This document shows positions 10,188-20,029 of a DNA stretch of 64,000 nucleotides, one piece after another. The stretch comes from Boesenbergia rotunda. Taxonomy: Eukaryota; Streptophyta; Magnoliopsida; Zingiberales; Zingiberaceae. Each line of letters opens with the position of its first letter. Positions within the stretch are counted from its first letter, which is position 1. Location: the NCBI GenBank assembly GCA_024364735.1, contig JAGFNQ010000293.1, positions 124,001 through 188,000 of the forward strand, in the 5' to 3' direction. The notes beneath the pieces were generated by a model. The model made no database searches and was not told the DNA's origin. It saw only the letters and a list, made by a program, of their open reading frames with translations. Made by a program: the position numbers and the translations under genes.

Positions 10188-11597
10188 GTGGGCGACATGT
10201 GGCTTCCTCCCCGTCCAAGCTTCAAATGGGGTACCTCTCCTAGCGCCTTAGTTGGGAGACGATTCAGCAGATAAACAGCATGTCTAACCGCTTCTCCCCA
10301 GAACCTTGCCGGCATATGTGTACCCTTGAGGAGAGATCTCGCCATGGCCATCACGGTGCGGTTGCGGCGCTCCACGACACCATTCTGTTGAGGGGTGTAG
10401 GGAGCCGTGAGGTGCCACTCAATTCCTTCATTTTCACAGAATCGAGTAAACTCCGTGGATAGAAACTCGCCGCCTCGATCTGTCCGGAGTGTTCTGATCT
10501 TGTACTCAGTCTTGTTCTCTGTCCGGAATTTGAACTTCTTGAATGCCTGGAATCATCACTCTTTGTTGCCAATACAAACACCCACATCCACCTAGTGAAA
10601 TCATCCACAATTAGAAGAAAATATTGTTACCGGCAAGTGTACATGGTGAGATTGGCCCGCAAATATCCGCATGGAGAAGTTCTAACGGCTTCTTTGCTCT
10701 AAAGCTTGCTTGGTATGGGAACGGCAATCTTGCATGCTTGGCGATCACACACACCTCGCAAAGCTTGTTCGGCTAGGGCAATATTGGCACATCAACTGCC
10801 AATTTCTTCTCACTCAATAGCTTCAAGTCATGGAAATTGATATGCCCGAGCCTTGCATGCCATAACCAGGTTGGATCTTCTAGGCTTGCCAGGAGACAGA
10901 TTTGCTTGAGTGTCTTCAAGGTTATCTTGTACAAGCGATTTTGTGTTCGCTTTACCAGCATCAAGAGCTTCCTGCTCTCATCAATCACCTTCATGGTATC
11001 TCCTTCCATGTGCACCTCGTTCCCAGTTTCTGTCAATTGACCAAGACTGATGATATTACTATAAAGTTTTGGAATGTAGTATACCTCATGAAGAGCCTTC
11101 TGATCGCCGTTCTTGCATTCGAACACAACCGTCCCTTTGCCCATGATCTCTATGGTTGATCCATCGCCAAACCTCACCCTCCCGATGATGGTTTCGTCTA
11201 GTTCTTGAAACTTCTCGCGATGGCCAGTCATGTGGTTGCTGGCACCGTTGTCAAGGTACCAAACATCATTATCTTCTCCTTTCTTCACGCTGCAATACAT
11301 CTCTGGTAGGAACCTTTCTTCACTGAGCAAAATGATATCTTGCCGCTCACACCTTGCGTGAAACTCCTCATGAGACACGGTCATCATCAGTGTTGGCTCT
11401 TCCTTGGTGGCGCAGGTGAGATGAGCCTCATCATCTCGACGCTTGCTGTAGCATTCGGACGCATAATGCCCCATCTTCTCACAGTTGAAACACTTTATGT
11501 GTCTCTTGTCACGAGTGTTACTGTTGTTGCTGCTAGTGCCTCCTGCATGTCTTGACGTTGCGTACCACGGCCACGACCGCGCCCTCGCCCACGCCAC
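10184..11597 (-). pseudogene. Copia protease and integrase region
   Basis: From about 11597 on the - strand the frame shows a zinc knuckle (CFNCEKMGHYASEC), the aspartic protease box DNGASNHMTG and the GAG-pre-integrase segment with the integrase HHCC finger (LWHARLGH ... CEVCVIAKH). A TAG interrupts between the His and Cys pairs, near 10772. Further down LLHADICGP and RTDRGGEF supply the first two catalytic acids and NGVVERRNRT the Glu. These lie in different frames, so at least two further indels occur (near 10620 and 10540). A last frame break near 10220 separates this part from the downstream pol frame. Confidence 0.88.
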
Positions 11598-12316
11598 TTG
11601 CCACGATTAGGGCCGCTGGACCCGCGCCCCTTGCCTTCTGACGGAGTGTTCACGCTGCTCTCTTTTTGTCGCTTTTGCCATTCGGCATGAGTAAGTAGGA
11701 GTTCACCTTCAGTGCCGTTGGTATTGCCGTGTAATCGTAGTGTTCGTTCCTCGTACGCCTTCAGTCGCCCGATAGTCTCCTCAAATGGCATAGTCTCAAG
11801 GTCGTGGAACTGCTCAATACCAGCAACAATAGGAAAGAATTTATCAGGGACAGAATCGAGTAACTTCTTTACCAACGAGGAATCTTCAAGCGTGGCACCG
11901 AGAGTGGAGAACTTGCTACTCAGGGCGCTGAGTTTGCCAGCAAATTCATCAATAGTATCGGTCTCCTTCATCCGGAGGGCGTCAAACTCGCTCTTACACG
12001 TTTGTACGCGTGCCTTCTTCACCCGATCACTACCAAGGTACCTCATCTTGAGGTTGTCCCAGACTTCCTTCGCCGTCTTCTTGTTTGCAATCTGGAGAAG
12101 GATGTCTTCGGGGACACACTGCAAGATGTATGCACGCGCCTTCTTGTCCTTCTTTGCATCCACCTGGGCTTCTTTCTCTGGCTCCACCGCCTCCCAGACT
12201 CCCTGGGCATCGAGAATTGCCTCTGTCTTTATTTCCCACACAGTATAATTGTGAGGGTTTAGCATCGGATAGGGAAATGGCACTCCGTCGTTCTCCTTTG
12301 CTACGATGCTCGACAT
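11560..12316 (-). pseudogene. Copia gag
   Basis: The likely start is ATG 12316-12314 (MSSIVAKENDGVPFPYPML), not the longer frame that begins inside the LTR. The capsid-like UBN2-type region follows (NYTVWEIKTEAILDAQGVWE, then VWDNLKMRYLG and LLDSVPDKF) and a basic Arg-Gly stretch. The frame leaves the knuckle-bearing frame at an indel near 11570, inside the Arg-Gly repeats, so gag and pol are out of register. Confidence 0.85.
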
Positions 12317-12358
12317 TATTGTGGAAGTGAGGATTCTTGGCTGCTCTATACTACCAAA

Positions 12359-12370
12359 GCTCTGATACCA
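12359..12370 (-). promoter_or_regulatory. Primer-binding site, initiator tRNA-Met
   Basis: On the - strand TGGTATCAGAGC lies two bases inside the 5' LTR. It is the standard complement to the 3' end of plant initiator tRNA-Met and confirms orientation. Confidence 0.92.
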
Positions 12371-12372
12371 AT

Positions 12373-12694
12373 TGTTGACCCAGACCAAAGAATAGCGTAC
12401 CCAAGAACCAATATGCACGAGGAACAAAAAGAAAACGAAAAACCCGAAAGAAGGAAGAAAGGCGAGAAGAAAGTAACTAACGAGAAATTCTTATTAAAAC
12501 TTGATTGTTTTTTCTACATGCTCTTATGCTCTATTTATACACCCAAAGAGATTAACTTAAGATCCACAAAAATAGGATCTATCCACAATAATAGGAAATT
12601 AAAGACTAAGCCATAAATCAAATTCTAAGCCATAAGAATTATCAACAAAAAAATAAAAGAAAAGAAAATGTCTGGATTAATTTATTTTCTCACA
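12373..12694 (-). repeat. Copia LTR (5' LTR in element orientation)
   Basis: This 322-bp partner of 7762-8083 begins TGTTGACCCAGACC and ends TTTTCTCACA. It is followed by the target duplication TCCAC (12695-12699). Confidence 0.95.
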
Positions 12695-12805
12695 TCCACT
12701 ACCAGTTAGTTTTTACAGTTTCATAGAAGATCGCACAACGGATTCTTCTGTGCACTGGAAGAGAATATCTTCCAACTGCATGTTTGACAGTGGCTTTATG
12801 TACTT

Positions 12806-13030
12806 CCACCCGGGTTGCAACTGCCGCGTCCCCTTCGCCACCTTCCTGGAGCACGCCCGCCTGATGCCCTTCTTCGACGAGAAGAGCGTCCGGTTTCAGG
12901 TGCGCATTCTGGAGCGCTCCGGCCTCGGCGAGGAAACATGCCTCCCACCGGCCAACCATTACATACCGCCGCGTGCCTCTTTGGAGGCGGCCCGTGCCGA
13001 GGCCGATCTCGTCATCTTCTCAGCCGTCAA
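12806..13030 (+). pseudogene. Captured fragment of a 3-ketoacyl-CoA synthase gene, right arm
   Basis: On the + strand the frame reads CRVPFATFLEHARLMPFF, FQVRILERSGLGEETCLPPA, NHYIPPRASLEAARAE and IFSAVN. It then jumps into the non-gene arm sequence at a GACCGG motif. The left-arm copy continues about 430 bp further before the same junction motif, so this arm lost an internal segment, apparently by recombination at short homology. The catalytic-cysteine part is therefore missing. The frame stays open through 13205, but only the first part is enzyme-derived. Confidence 0.85.
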
Positions 13031-13335
13031 CGACCGGGCATCCGCAAGAGCCGACGACCGGCTGTGTGCTGCTCTCCATGTAGGCGGTCTGCAGGAATCG
13101 GTCCGCAGGTTGCAGCGCGACGTCACGACAAGGGAAGGAGGCTCGGTGCGAAGAGGGACAGAGGGCGAGAGCTTTCGACGAGGCTCAACGAGAGGGATTC
13201 GCTGAGAGGGAGGGGCGGTGAGCGAACAGAGAGGGAGGGGCGGCGAGAAAAAATATGACGCGGATATGCCACGAGGGCAGTCCGCACGGTTCCGAAAAAA
13301 ATTAGTCCGTAATATAACAATTCTATATCTAGAGT

Positions 13336-13473
13336 AATTTTCTCCTGCGGACCGCTTCGTGCGGACCGCGTGCGCGACCGAGGCGCCAGACCGATCAGGC
13401 AAGGGCTTGATCGGTCTGGGTGTCTGGTCCGCACGGGGAGTCCACACATCACGGTCCACAGGAGAGCAAAATC
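13336..13473. repeat. Short element with terminal inverted repeats (MITE-like)
   Basis: ATTTTCTCCTGCGGACCG at the left is matched by the inverted CGGTCCACAGGAGAGCAAAAT at the right. The 138-bp interior holds a further palindrome built on GACCGATCA. I see no target duplication. Confidence 0.5.

Positions 13474-13476
<3 letters not shown>

Positions 13477-13563
<87 letters not shown>
13477..13563. repeat. (TA)n microsatellite, about 43 units
   Basis: A perfect TA run of about 87 bp lies next to the MITE-like element. Confidence 0.95.
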
Positions 13564-13567
<4 letters not shown>

Positions 13568-14220
13568 CATTTTAACTGATTAATTTATCATCGTGTTCGA
13601 AAATTAAAATTGATTATATATTTGGAAAGTTTATGGCCTAAACTATTCATTGGTATAATTTTTATGAGGAAATATCTTGATTTTGAATGTTAAGTATTGA
13701 ATTTTAAAAATAAAATAAATAATAATAAACGAACGAACTAAATCATAGAATATAAAGTAAAAACACTAAATTAAAATTGGATCGGGTTTGAAATAAATCT
13801 AACAGGTAGGTGCCGAGATAAGGATTATATTGGTTCAAACTGATATTGATTTGAAATTGATTTGGTCAAATTATGATCGAACCAAATTTGTGTAAGTATC
13901 CCGGATAGTTTTGATGTTGATCAACCGAATTAAGTTAGACCCTATGTATATTTGATGTCTTGTATCTAAGGATTATATTGGTTCAAATCGGGAATGATTT
14001 GGAGTTGATTTGATTAAATTATAGTCGAATCAAATTTATATAAGTATCCCGGATAGTTTTGATGTCGATTAATTGAGTTAAGTTAGGTCATGTATATATT
14101 TGATGTCTCGTGTCTTAGTTTTGATGTTGACCAATTTACAATAAGGTTTGAAATTTTCGAAAATTATTTCTCTTGGTGGAAAATCGCCCCTCTTGATCGA
14201 TAATCCTGGCTACGCCACTG
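13564..14220. repeat. Body and right terminus of the hAT element
   Basis: This is AT-rich non-coding DNA. The part around 13590-13890 is recognisably similar to 29690-29975, including the phrase AAATTGATTTGGT and an AATAATAAACG segment, so both belong to one non-autonomous hAT family. It also contains a degenerate direct duplication of about 170 bp (13830-13965 and 13970-14115, both with GGATAGTTTTGATGT). The right terminal repeat ends at 14220. Confidence 0.6.
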
Positions 14221-14228
14221 TTAGTGGT
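14221..14228 (+). repeat. 8-bp target duplication of the hAT element, right copy
   Basis: TTAGTGGT is identical to 6071-6078. Confidence 0.85.
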
Positions 14229-14820
14229 TTCGCTTCTTGCCTTCTCCTCAATTCCCCTCTTCTCGTTATCCCATCTGGTGTCAGTGTCATTCTTTTTTTC
14301 CCCAAAGCTCCGTATAGTTTTTGAATGTCTATTTCTTGATATTCGTGCGTGTTTTTTAATATTTATAATCTTATTTTTCTAAATTTTTAGAATTAAAAAA
14401 TAAAAAAATTGAAATTACTAATAAACTTTAAAATTCTTTTTAATACGAAAGAAAAAAAGATATTGACGTAACTTAATTACAGACTTCACCAAATCAAGAG
14501 TTGGCTAGTAAAGTGCCCAAATTCGTAATTAAAGAATAAGATTAGTCGAAATTAAAATATTTGCATTAATCCTTCAATTATTTTATATAATCACTTTCAT
14601 AATAATTCTAAAATTTTTATTTTAATTTACCATAAACATCATGTTTCTTTATTTATTTATTTCTTGTTTAAATATAATTTGATTCATTTCTTCTCTTATA
14701 ATTTTCACTTTATTTAACAAGCCTTTATAGTCTTTAATAAGTATTAATGTCCAATTCTAGGACGGAGAGAAAATTATATTTATGGGACACAAAGTGTTAA
14801 ATCAAAGATAAATGGTACGT
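14229..14820. other. AT-rich intergenic DNA
   Basis: A CT-rich 60 bases resembling a plant leader continues the sequence interrupted by the hAT element. It is followed by AT-rich DNA without an open frame or recognisable repeat. Confidence 0.4.
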
Positions 14821-15176
14821 ACAGTAAAAGTGAATGTCTCAATGAAAATTTTGACCGTCACTCGGCGATACATCCGATATTCGATCGTCGATCGGACACT
14901 ATTGGTCGCCTCTGATCACCACCCTGAATCAAACTATACCTTGGGAGAACGGTGAACCCATCAGGATCGCCGACAACGGTGAACCTGTTGAAATTGATGG
15001 TGAATAATATGAGATCGCAATTGCGACGATCCCCGACGGGTTCACCGTGCCCCCAGAGTATAGTTTTATTCGGGACAGCGGCCGGAGGCCGTCGATAGTA
15101 TCCGATCAGCGATCGGATATCGGACGTGCCGCCAATAAATGATCACAATTTTTACTGAGACATTCATTTTCACTGT
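14821..15176. repeat. Fold-back element 1
   Basis: The left arm from ACAGTAAAAGTGAATGTCTC and the right arm ending GAGACATTCATTTTCACTGT are inverted copies over about 150 bp each, with moderate divergence. The centre includes CGGTGAACC and its inverse around a GCAATTGC palindrome. The structure suggests a MITE or fold-back transposon. No clear target duplication is visible. Confidence 0.65.
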
Positions 15177-15394
15177 GCATATCATTACTCTAAATCAAAT
15201 TGGCATTAGAACATTATTTTTCAAAACTTTAAATTAAATTCGCTTAGCATCAATGACACGATGATTCATAGAAAACAATGCTTCAATTTCGTTGGAGATG
15301 ATTCAAGGCGTCCAAGTTGGGCACGGTCTGGGCTTGTACGTTTCGAAAAAGGCATGATATGACGAGGGCAGATCTTCTGTCTCAAAAGAAACTC
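15177..15394. other. Spacer between fold-back elements
   Basis: About 220 bp of unassigned sequence. Nothing coding is visible. Confidence 0.3.
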
Positions 15395-15690
15395 CTTCCT
15401 GCCTATCTCGTTCTCCGACGACGGCCGACGAGTCGTTCGATCATCGATCGGACAGGAGGCCGTCATCCTAAATAAAATTATATCATGGGAGGTACGGTGA
15501 ACTCGTCGGGATCGCTGCAATTACGATCTCGCCTGATTCACCGTCGAATCCGACGAGATTACAATTGCAGCGATTCCAACCGATTCACCGTTCTTCTGGG
15601 ATATCATTTGATTCGGTACGATGAACAAAATTCATCGATGGTGGACGACTCGCCGGCCGTCGCCGAGGGAACGAGACAGGCGGGACAGAC
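15395..15690. repeat. Fold-back element 2, related to element 1
   Basis: The left arm (TCCTGCCTATCTCGTTCTCC, ACGGCCGACGAGTCG) pairs with the right arm (CGACTCGCCGGCCGT, GAACGAGACAGGCGGGA). The interior shares the CGGTGAAC..GTCGGGATCGC module with element 1, again arranged around GCAATTGC-like sequence. It sits about 0.7 kb upstream of the acyltransferase start. Confidence 0.6.
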
Positions 15691-16112
15691 AACTTTTCAG
15701 GATAGAGGATCCCAATCGTGATATGACCGGAGCATGGCTAGACCATGTCAACGGTCACGGCCATGTCATTAACAGTCGTGATCAAATCGGTCGAAGAAAA
15801 GTATGCCCGTGGCATGGGTATGCCCAGGGCATGGCCTAGTCATGCCCCGTTATGAACTTGGGGCAAGAAATTAGAACTGTATAAATAGAATCAACCCCTA
15901 AAGGAAGTAGAGAAATTTTAATAATAAGCACACCGTTTGATCGCGATAATTTATTTCCTCTGTCAATTATTTTTCTTGTTCAATTTATTCACAATTCTTC
16001 TCATTTATTACGGCACGATCCCAACAAATTCACACCTAAACCTCGATTAATTTCTTTTCTAAATTAAGTAGAATTGTTCGTCTTCGGCTGCGTTCGTTAG
16101 GAGGCCAACCTC
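15691..16112. other. Upstream region with a distal TATA-like motif
   Basis: This is non-coding, with several imperfect repeats of CATGGC/GGCATG. A TATA motif (TGTATAAATAGA) at about 15876 is followed by AAGGAAGTAGAGAAATTTTAATAA, which looks like an old promoter or LTR remnant. It is probably not the promoter used by the acyltransferase, which has its own TATA box at 16253. Confidence 0.35.
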
Positions 16113-16362
16113 ACCAACCGGCGCTCGTCGACTCTGTTCGTAGCTGCGATTGGTTCCATGGCAGTGGCCAACCCCAACCGTTCTAGATTTCCTTCTCCTC
16201 TTAACTCAATTTCTTAATCCAGTTTTGTTAAACAAGCTGAATGCATTCCCTCTATAAATAGCTCCGTTTGCTAATCCACAAGAAGCAAGCATCTTCTCCA
16301 GCTCCTCTCTAGATCTTCTTGTGCATCACAGCAGAGTAGATTCGTCTTCTTTATCGATCGAG
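16113..16362 (+). promoter_or_regulatory. Proximal promoter and leader of the acyltransferase gene
   Basis: A TATA box (CTATAAATA, 16252-16260) sits 103 bases before the ATG. An AC-type element ACCAACC (16113-16119), the class bound by R2R3-MYB factors on phenylpropanoid genes, lies about 130 bases upstream of the TATA box, with further CCAACC motifs at 16104-16109 and near 16170. This fits a gene of phenolic or suberin metabolism. The leader is CT-rich, as usual in plants. Confidence 0.6.
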
Positions 16363-17829
16363 ATGGTACTGCAACTAACCTCAAGCCGATCGATCGAGTA
16401 GAAACAGTTACAATATGTTCACTGTCTGTTTTTTTTTCTGATGATCAGATTGTAGAGTTGAGAGAGAAGGTTGAGCTCGACGTGAAGCAGGGGGGAGTTA
16501 GTCTGGTGCCGCCGGCGGGGGAAATAGAGAAGGGCCTCTACTTCCTGACCAACCTGGACCAAAACATTGCGGTGATAGTGCAGACGATTTACTGCTTCAA
16601 GGCCGGCGATAAGGGGAATGACACGGCGGTGGCGGTGATCAAGGATGCTCTGGCCAAGGTGCTCGTGCACTACTACCCGCTCGCCGGTCGCCTCACCATC
16701 AGCCCGGAGGGGAAACTCATCGTGGACTGCACCGGCGAGGGCGCGGTCTTCGTGGAGGCCGAAGCCGGCTGCGACATGGACGACATCGGAGACATTGGGA
16801 AGCCTGATCCGGCGACTCTGGGGAAGCTCGTTTATAACGTTCCTGGGGCCAAGAACATATTGGAGATTCCTCCCCTGGTTGCTCAGGTCTGATCTTGTTT
16901 CGATTTGAACGATGAGTATATCGTAATTTGACTGATTGGTGATGATGATGATCGATCGTGTTCAGGTGACGAGGTTTAGGTGCGGGGGATTCGTTCTGGG
17001 GTTGTCGATGAACCACTGCATGTTCGACGGCCTCGGCGCGATGGAGTTCGTGAATTCGTGGGGGGAGACGGCGCGCGGCCTGCCGCTGTCGGTGCCGCCG
17101 TTCATCGACCGCACGGTTCTGCGGTCGCGAGACCCGCCGGCGATCAGCTTCCCCCACCATGAGTTCGCGGAGATCGAGGACGTCTCGGAGTCGGCGGCGC
17201 TGTACGAGAAGGAGGAAATGCTGTACCGCTCCTTCTGCTTCGACCCGGACAAGCTGGAGGCGGCGAAGCGCCGGGCCACGGAGGGCGACGGCGCGCTCGA
17301 CCACTGCACGACCTTCGAGGCGCTGGCGGGCCTCGTGTGGCGTGCGCGCACGCAGGCGCTGGGGATGCGGCCGGGGCAGAGGACCAAGCTGCTCTTCGCG
17401 GTCGACGGGCGCCGGCGCTTCGAGCCGCCGCTGCCGAAGGGATACTTCGGCAACGGCATCGTGCTCACCAACGCGCTGTGCGCGGCGGGGGAGCTCTTGG
17501 AGCGGCCGCCGGCCTTCTCGGTGGCGCTGGTTCGGGCCGCGGTGAGGATGGTGACGGACGAGTACATGCGGTCGGCCATGGACTACTTCGAAGCCACCAG
17601 GGCGCGGCCTTCGCTGACGGCTACGCTGCTGGTCACCACCTGGTCACGCCTGTCGTTCCACACCACCGACTTCGGTTGGGGAGAGCCGGTGCAATCCGGG
17701 CCGGTGGCGCTGCCGGAGAAGGAGGTGATTTTGTTCCTGGCGCATGGCAAGGAGAGGAAGAGCATCAACGTCCTGTTGGGCCTCCCAAGCTCAGCAATGG
17801 AGAGATTCCAGCAGCTGGTAGATATATAA
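16363..17829 (+). CDS. HHT1-like: BAHD acyltransferase, omega-hydroxypalmitate O-feruloyl transferase-like
   Basis: Spliced model: 16363-16365, 16449-16886, 16966-17829, giving 434 residues, normal for the family. Exon 1 holds only the ATG; the 83-bp intron 16366-16448 (GT/AG) leads to IVELREKVELDVKQ. Reading straight on from the ATG meets a TAG after 12 codons, so splicing is required. The second intron follows a Gln codon (VAQ|VTRF), the conserved BAHD Q-intron position. Visible motifs are YPLAGRL (77-83), the catalytic HCMFD (H164-D168) and DFGWG (382-386). The segments FRCGGFVLGLSMNHCMFDGLGA and GAMEFVNSWGETARGLPL resemble the enzymes that move feruloyl groups from CoA onto omega-hydroxy fatty acids for suberin and root waxes, in the cytosol. 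Substrate remains an inference; another hydroxycinnamoyl transferase is possible. The frame is intact and GC-rich, unlike its surroundings. Confidence 0.9.
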
Positions 17830-18009
17830 TTTACACGCACGACGCTACTATATTATATTATATTTCAGTTATTAATTACTGGTCCAATATCTGTATATTT
17901 GTTCTTCATTGTTTCGTGTTGCCTGTCGTTGGCTCATAAGTGGTCCATGGGGTGCATCAACCACAGTGTTTCATTTGCGTGGCTAATTCATGTTTCCTTT
18001 TTCGATGGA

Positions 18010-18071
<62 letters not shown>

Positions 18072-19256
18072 GAAATACTTATCGACCAACCCTAGATGAA
18101 GAAATCCCATTCAAATCGAGAACCGAACTACCCTCTAATCCATTTTTCCCAACACGTATCATTTATGGAGGACCATTAAAAGATCACTCCCTCTCTAAGA
18201 ATTAGCGAGAGGGAGGACGGCCTACATCTTTTCAAATTAGCTGTCTCTCGTGATTGTCCCACGTTATTGACAGAAAGTTCAACATAAATCTAAATTCATA
18301 AGTGCATAGGTAGACATTAGCAAAGATGATGAAATTGTTTATCGAATTTAATTCCCCTCCTCATCACTATCGTCATTATTTTATATACTTACCAACTGAG
18401 CCAGCTTGAAACCAACAGTGAACTATAAAAGCACTAATGGTAAATCCACAATCTATCATCTTTGTCCATCATGATAATGGGTATCAGCAAAAATTTCGAT
18501 ATTGGCCACCAATTGATTCTGGAGCACTGTTTTCTTAAATGATTTAATCCTAGAGCTAGACGTGTTGGATTTTAGGATTTATATGTTGTTTTGTAACACA
18601 CCGACTTTATATTTATTATGAGTTTGATTTATTGAATACGAATTAGGTGTGAAAATCCGTTAATTTATTTTACCTTTATTATTGAGGTGTGTGCTGTAGA
18701 ATCATGTGAATCACCGTTAGCTTGGTTTCTTTCATTATGAGAGAAGGAATACGATTGTCATCTTCCTAAATGGAAAAAGAATAAATCATGAAATTATTAA
18801 CTCGAATAGTATAGCTAGCTAGTATATAGAGAGGAAAGACACACTGACTTTGTCAAATTTAATTTTCAAATCTCAAGATGATAATATACATTAATCATCA
18901 GTTCATCCAGTAAGGATTAATCAAATTTCGCCCCTTTTATTTTTCTATTTCAAGTTGCCCTTGCAACCTCAAGGATTTATAGTTTTCAAATTTATATTTT
19001 TTTATTTCACAAATAAATCTACAATAACATCTTGTATAAAATTATTTGGGTTTTGGACTTGGTGGCCTACATTGGGGTATTCGGGTTAGCATATGATCTT
19101 TGATATAAATTGTATAAAATTATTTAAGACTATTATTTATTTCGGTCTCATATAAGTTTTTCATCGGTCACTATGATAAATTTAAAAACGTAAATCACAA
19201 TCCACACAATGACCCAACGGTTCTAACATGGGAGGTGAATTTTTTGCGCTCCTTGG
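17830..19256. other. 3' flank of the acyltransferase and AT-rich intergenic DNA
   Basis: The stretch holds the 3' untranslated region, a (TA)n run at 18012-18069, then about 1.1 kb of AT-rich sequence without a supported gene or repeat family. It ends at the insertion site of Mutator-like element A. Confidence 0.5.
18012..18069. repeat. (TA)n microsatellite
   Basis: About 29 TA units lie 180 bp past the acyltransferase stop codon. Confidence 0.9.
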
Positions 19257-19265
19257 ATTTTGAAT
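19257..19265 (+). repeat. 9-bp target duplication of element A, left copy
   Basis: ATTTTGAAT is repeated exactly at 29446-29454. Nine bases is the usual Mutator-like length. Confidence 0.88.
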
Positions 19266-19485
19266 CGGCAATTTACCAAAGGGCGTATCCAACTATTCGT
19301 AATTACCGAAAGGAGTACAGTTTCTATTATACCAAAGGGCGCATCCTATATAGTGAAGTTACTTTTATACCCCTCCCGCCAAAGAATGGCTTTATCAAAC
19401 ACATTTTCGAGACAACCGAACCACTTTATCAATAAAATATTAATTTGTGGTTCGGATGGGTAGCAGTCGAATTTTTCTCAGCCAA
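19266..19485 (+). repeat. Left terminal inverted repeat of element A
   Basis: It matches the reverse complement of 29226-29445 with few differences. It carries three ACC[A/G]AAGGGCG-like motifs, which may be transposase-binding or promoter iterons. Confidence 0.88.
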
Positions 19486-19719
19486 TATATATATGTGAAA
19501 TAATTTGCACAAGTCGAATGATAATAGAGGATTTCAGGCCCTAAACGGTAACTTTTTTTTTACAGTTATTTTACAAATAACTTAGGTATATTTTTTATAT
19601 TTCAAATATATAACACATATCAAAATTAAAAGGAAATTTTTAATTCTCAAATATTTATCTGATTTTCCACAAATCAACCTGAAAATTAGAGGGATTAGAG
19701 GAATTTGTTTTTTATCAAA

Positions 19720-19912
19720 TATTTCAGGCCCTCGGATGATTTTCACAAATTTACCGAGGACCTGAAATATCTTTATTTCAGGCTCACGTCGGGCCTGAAA
19801 TAACTTTATTTCAGGCCCAACGTGGGCCTGAAATAAAGATATTTCAGACCCACGGTGGGCCTGAAAGAAGACAATTCAGGCCCAGCGTGGGCCTGAAATA
19901 AAAATATTATTT
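19720..19912. repeat. 33-bp palindrome cluster A1
   Basis: Several imperfect palindromes of the form TTTCAGGCCCA-n-TGGGCCTGAAA are separated by short AT-rich spacers, with a period near 33 bp. A telo-box-like AAACCCTAA follows at 19980-19988. Confidence 0.9.
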
Positions 19913-20029
19913 GAGGACCACCCTTAACCATATAATATTTTGACTTCATCCCCCAAGTTGGATTACATATTTTATCCCTAAACCCTAAAATACTCTCTCC
20001 AAACCTCACCCCTAACTACTGATAATGGT

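Larger units (their letters stand above)
7762..12694 (-). mobile_element. Ty1/copia LTR retrotransposon, complete but defective
   Basis: The 4933-bp element has 322-bp LTRs at 7762-8083 and 12373-12694, both TGTTG...CACA. It has a 5-bp target duplication, a primer-binding site (12359-12370) and a purine tract (8084-8094). Order on the - strand is gag, protease, integrase, reverse transcriptase and RNase H, which defines copia. The LTRs differ at about six positions (roughly 2 percent), so insertion is fairly recent. Even so, the coding region has several frameshifts and stops, suggesting it moved using proteins of a relative. It interrupts the inverted-repeat element. Confidence 0.95.
6171..13324. 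mobile_element. Long-inverted-repeat element carrying captured gene fragments (Pack-type)
   Basis: The outer roughly 290 bp at 6171-6460 reappear inverted at about 13035-13324, starting with AGAATTGTTATATTACGGAC on both ends with scattered differences. Both arms carry pieces of a 3-ketoacyl-CoA synthase gene, and the left arm also holds another exon-like fragment (about 7283-7490). There is no transposase. Long inverted ends plus captured exons suggest a Pack-MULE or similar element. No target duplication is visible because both flanks are TA repeats, so the superfamily is open. The copia element later inserted near its centre. Confidence 0.6.
6079..14220. mobile_element. hAT-type DNA element hosting two nested insertions
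   Basis: The termini are CATTGGCATAGCCACG on the left and the reverse complement of CAGTGGCGTAGCCAGG on the right. They match each other with few differences and resemble the well-known CAGNGGCGNAGCCAGG plant hAT end. A perfect 8-bp target duplication (TTAGTGGT) flanks it. No hAT transposase is visible, so it is non-autonomous. Most of its 8.1 kb is later insertions: an inverted-repeat element (6171-13324) and, inside that, a copia element (7762-12694). The remaining hAT body is mainly 13563-14220. Confidence 0.75.

Noticed and set aside
6171..13324. Helitron as the carrier of the captured fragments
   Set aside because: There are long inverted termini and no CTRR end with a preceding hairpin.
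12959..13570. - strand ORF of 203 codons through the right arm
   Set aside because: It runs through the TA microsatellite and arm sequence, shows no domain, and is opposite the recognisable synthase frame.
16717..17579. Long reverse-strand ORFs across the acyltransferase
   Set aside because: They are shadows caused by GC-rich third positions in the real + strand exons.
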